This document shows positions 54,201-57,200 of a stretch of 64,000 nucleotides of DNA, piece by piece. A program made the translations under genes and the position numbers. The notes under the pieces are model-generated. The model had not been told where the DNA came from, did not search any database, and saw only the letters and a list, made by a program, of their open reading frames with translations. The stretch comes from Ostrinia nubilalis (taxonomy: Eukaryota > Arthropoda > Insecta > Lepidoptera > Crambidae). The stretch spans positions 15,210,501 to 15,274,500 of the forward strand of contig NC_087098.1 of the NCBI RefSeq assembly GCF_963855985.1. The letters run 5' to 3'. Each line of letters starts with the position of its first letter. The stretch's first letter is position 1.

Positions 54201-57200
54201 TATAGTTCACCGCAGCTTGGCTCACATTTCATACATAAGGATATCCGTAGGAGACCCATCATTTAATTTTATTTTGTGACTATACTTCAGCGGTTGGTAT
54301 TTCTCTGCTTGTGTTGCGATGGTGGTTACAGTGCCTGCAATATGCAGTTAAAACTACTCGTATCTCTCATGGCAAAATATCTTCTTTAGAATTAATTCAT
54401 AAGCCAAAGAAAATTCCCAAAAAAGCCATAAAATTCAATGACGAAGGGATAATAAACGTTGCCTTTTCGAAGATCGGGCACGTAAATAGTTGAATCAAGG
54501 TTTTTATTACCTAATACATTTATTCTGGGTGTATAAATTTTATTGAATAGACTCTGATTGAGGCGTTCAAACCGTGGGTGGTGACATATTTATTGGCAAT
54601 GAATGAACGTCGGATATAATAATTCTAATCCTAAATCTCAGAATAATCATCGAAATATAATTTGCTCCGAATCCGTCTGTGTAGGCGTCGGGAAACGTCC
54701 TCATTTCGTTTGGCTGAATAATTCAGCGATCGAAAAGCCATTAGTAATCAAATTTTAAATTTTGATATTTTAATGACTGACACATTGAGTTATTTGCATA
54801 TTTAAATACTGCTGGCCACTGTCACTTATTTTGGCTCTAGCTCAATGAAGAGCTAATTTAATTCACATTTGCAACAATGGTCGAATGTGCCAACTATTTC
54901 TGGCATTTTTTTGCGTGTGAACTAGTTTCTCAATATTCCCTTCTGGCTGTGGATTTCCGATATTTATGGGCATTGTGTCTAATTCACAAAAACGTGGAAG
55001 GTATCCGCGCCTTTGAGATTCATTGCCGTCGCGGACCTCTTGTGCTCATATTTTATGAGGGTTTTCCGCTCCGATATTCGCTGCTTGTGAGTGCAGATGT
55101 TATTGGGGGTGCGTTATTTATTATTATAGAGCACGTGATACGCCGATACTTCCACACGTGAGTGGGCAGACACAATACACAATCAAATTGTCTCTTATCT
55201 ACCGAGGTCTCGGTCTCGTAACTCAATCAATCGTTTTGCTGCTTTTGAAATTCATTCATAATTCATCCCCACTCCACTGTTTTTTTGACTTGACTTGGCT
55301 AATTTCCGCGCAGTGTAAACGCAGCATTTTCAATAATTTTTTTTAAGAAAAGAGAACTACTTCAGATTCTGATAATATTATCTGTAATCCCTTTACGTGA
55401 CTAATGCCATCCTTATTTTCAACCGACTTCAAAAAAGGAGGAGGTTCTCAATTCGACCCGTATGTTTTTTTTTTTTTTTTTTTTCTATGTTTGTTACGCG
55501 ATAACTCCGCCAATTATGAACCGATTTGAACAAATCTTTTTTCGGCGTATAGGTAATACCTCAAGGGTGGTCCCATTTAAATTTAATAATAGAAAAAACA
55601 ACCCCCAAGGGTGGAAAATTGGGGATGAACTTTTTTATACGCAATATCTCCGCCGATTATAAATCAATTTGAACGATTATTTTTTTGTTGAATAGGTATT
55701 ATCAAAAGGGTGGTTTCATGCGAATTTGAAGAAAATATTTCACCCCCAAGGGTGGAAAATTGGGGATGAACTTTTTTATACGCAATATTTTTAATTTTTA
55801 GTTTTTTTTTTGTGTTCACGCATTTGAAGTCGGTTTTATTTTTTTTAAAAGTTAATTATCAACTAGTGCAATTCTTATAGCCAGGACATCAATGAAAGCC
55901 AACCAGTGAAGGTTGAGGCTGTCGAGGGAACCTGCAACGAATTTAATTAGAAGATTAAAGAAGGAGTTCGAAATGACCAATCAGCAGCTACCCTGGGACC
56001 TTGTAGGTACATCTACAATGAAGTTACTAATACTCCCGTTAGCCCCTCGTACTAAGCTAAATATGCTTGTGTCACGAGTGAGCTCACCACAATAGGCGAA
56101 CCCGCGTTCCCCGGATCACGAGTCGGCCAGTCCGACCCCTTCACCGTTCAGCTATCGTGGCTTGATTACATCGAGCTAGGTGCTGGTTACCTTGATGAAG
56201 GCAGCGGCGGAGTCCTGTGGGCCGGCTGTGGCAGCGGGGCGTAGCGTAAGGGCGTAGTCCCCCGCTTGCTCAAACAACTCACAGTCTAGCGTCATGGAGT
56301 CCATGCATCTACACCGAGGGGTATACAAGCTATGTGCTGGTTACCTTGATGAAGGCGGCGGCAGAGTCCTGTGGGCCGGCTGGGGCAGCGGGGCGTAGAG
56401 TGAGTGCATAGTCCCCCGCTTGCCCAAACAGCTCTCAGCGCAGCGTCATTTAGTCCTTGCATCTACGACGAAGGGTAGGTATACAAGCTCTGTGTTAGTT
56501 ACCTTGATGAAGGCGGCGGCAGAATCTTGTGGACCGGCTGAGGCGGCGGAGCGCAGCGTGAGGGCGTAGTCCTGCACGAACAGTTTACAACGCCGGGTCG
56601 TAGTCCGCAACCCCTGGAACCCATTCATCTACACCGAGGGGTATACAAGATATGTGCTGGTTACCTTGATGAAGGCAGCGGCAGAGTCCTGTGGGCCGGC
56701 TGGGGCGGCGGGACGCAGCGTGAGGGCGTAGTCCCCCGCCTGCCCGAACAGCTCGCAACGCAGCGTCATAGTCCGCCGCCCCGGGAACCCATGCATCTAT
56801 AGAATTACACAGAATCAGTTTATGTAAAAACAAGAAACATCAATTTCCTAAATTATAACAGTCATTACGTTAATTTGGGTATATCTGCGCCAACAGCATA
56901 GAAAAAATGCCTTTATGGTGCGTAAGCTGAGTAGACTGAAGGAAAGAGCAGACAGCTAAAGTAGCTTAAACACAATAAGGACTAAAAATTGTTAAAGTTA
57001 ACTTTATCAGCTTAGGTCATGTAAAAAAGCTATGCTCAGAGATTCCATAACCATGCAGAAATTAATTGTGTCATTTTGGTTAGATCATAGAAAATAATAT
57101 GCATCTTATTTTTTATGCCTGAGAACAAACTATGAATACCTAAGTATTTTGTTTTTATTAATCAACTTTTGATCAAAATAAGGCTGCGGGCGAATCGATT

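Larger units (their letters stand above)
52858..56069. other. Intron with a LINE fragment and a 440-bp repeat
   Basis: Rest of the intron between exons 2 and 3. Contains a LINE fragment at 53255-53410 and the repeat at 55419-55860. Frames at 54016-54279 and 54877-55161 show nothing recognisable. Confidence 0.5.

Noticed and set aside
54877..55161. 94-codon plus-strand frame
   Set aside because: Unrecognised, in an intron of the opposite-strand gene and without splice support.
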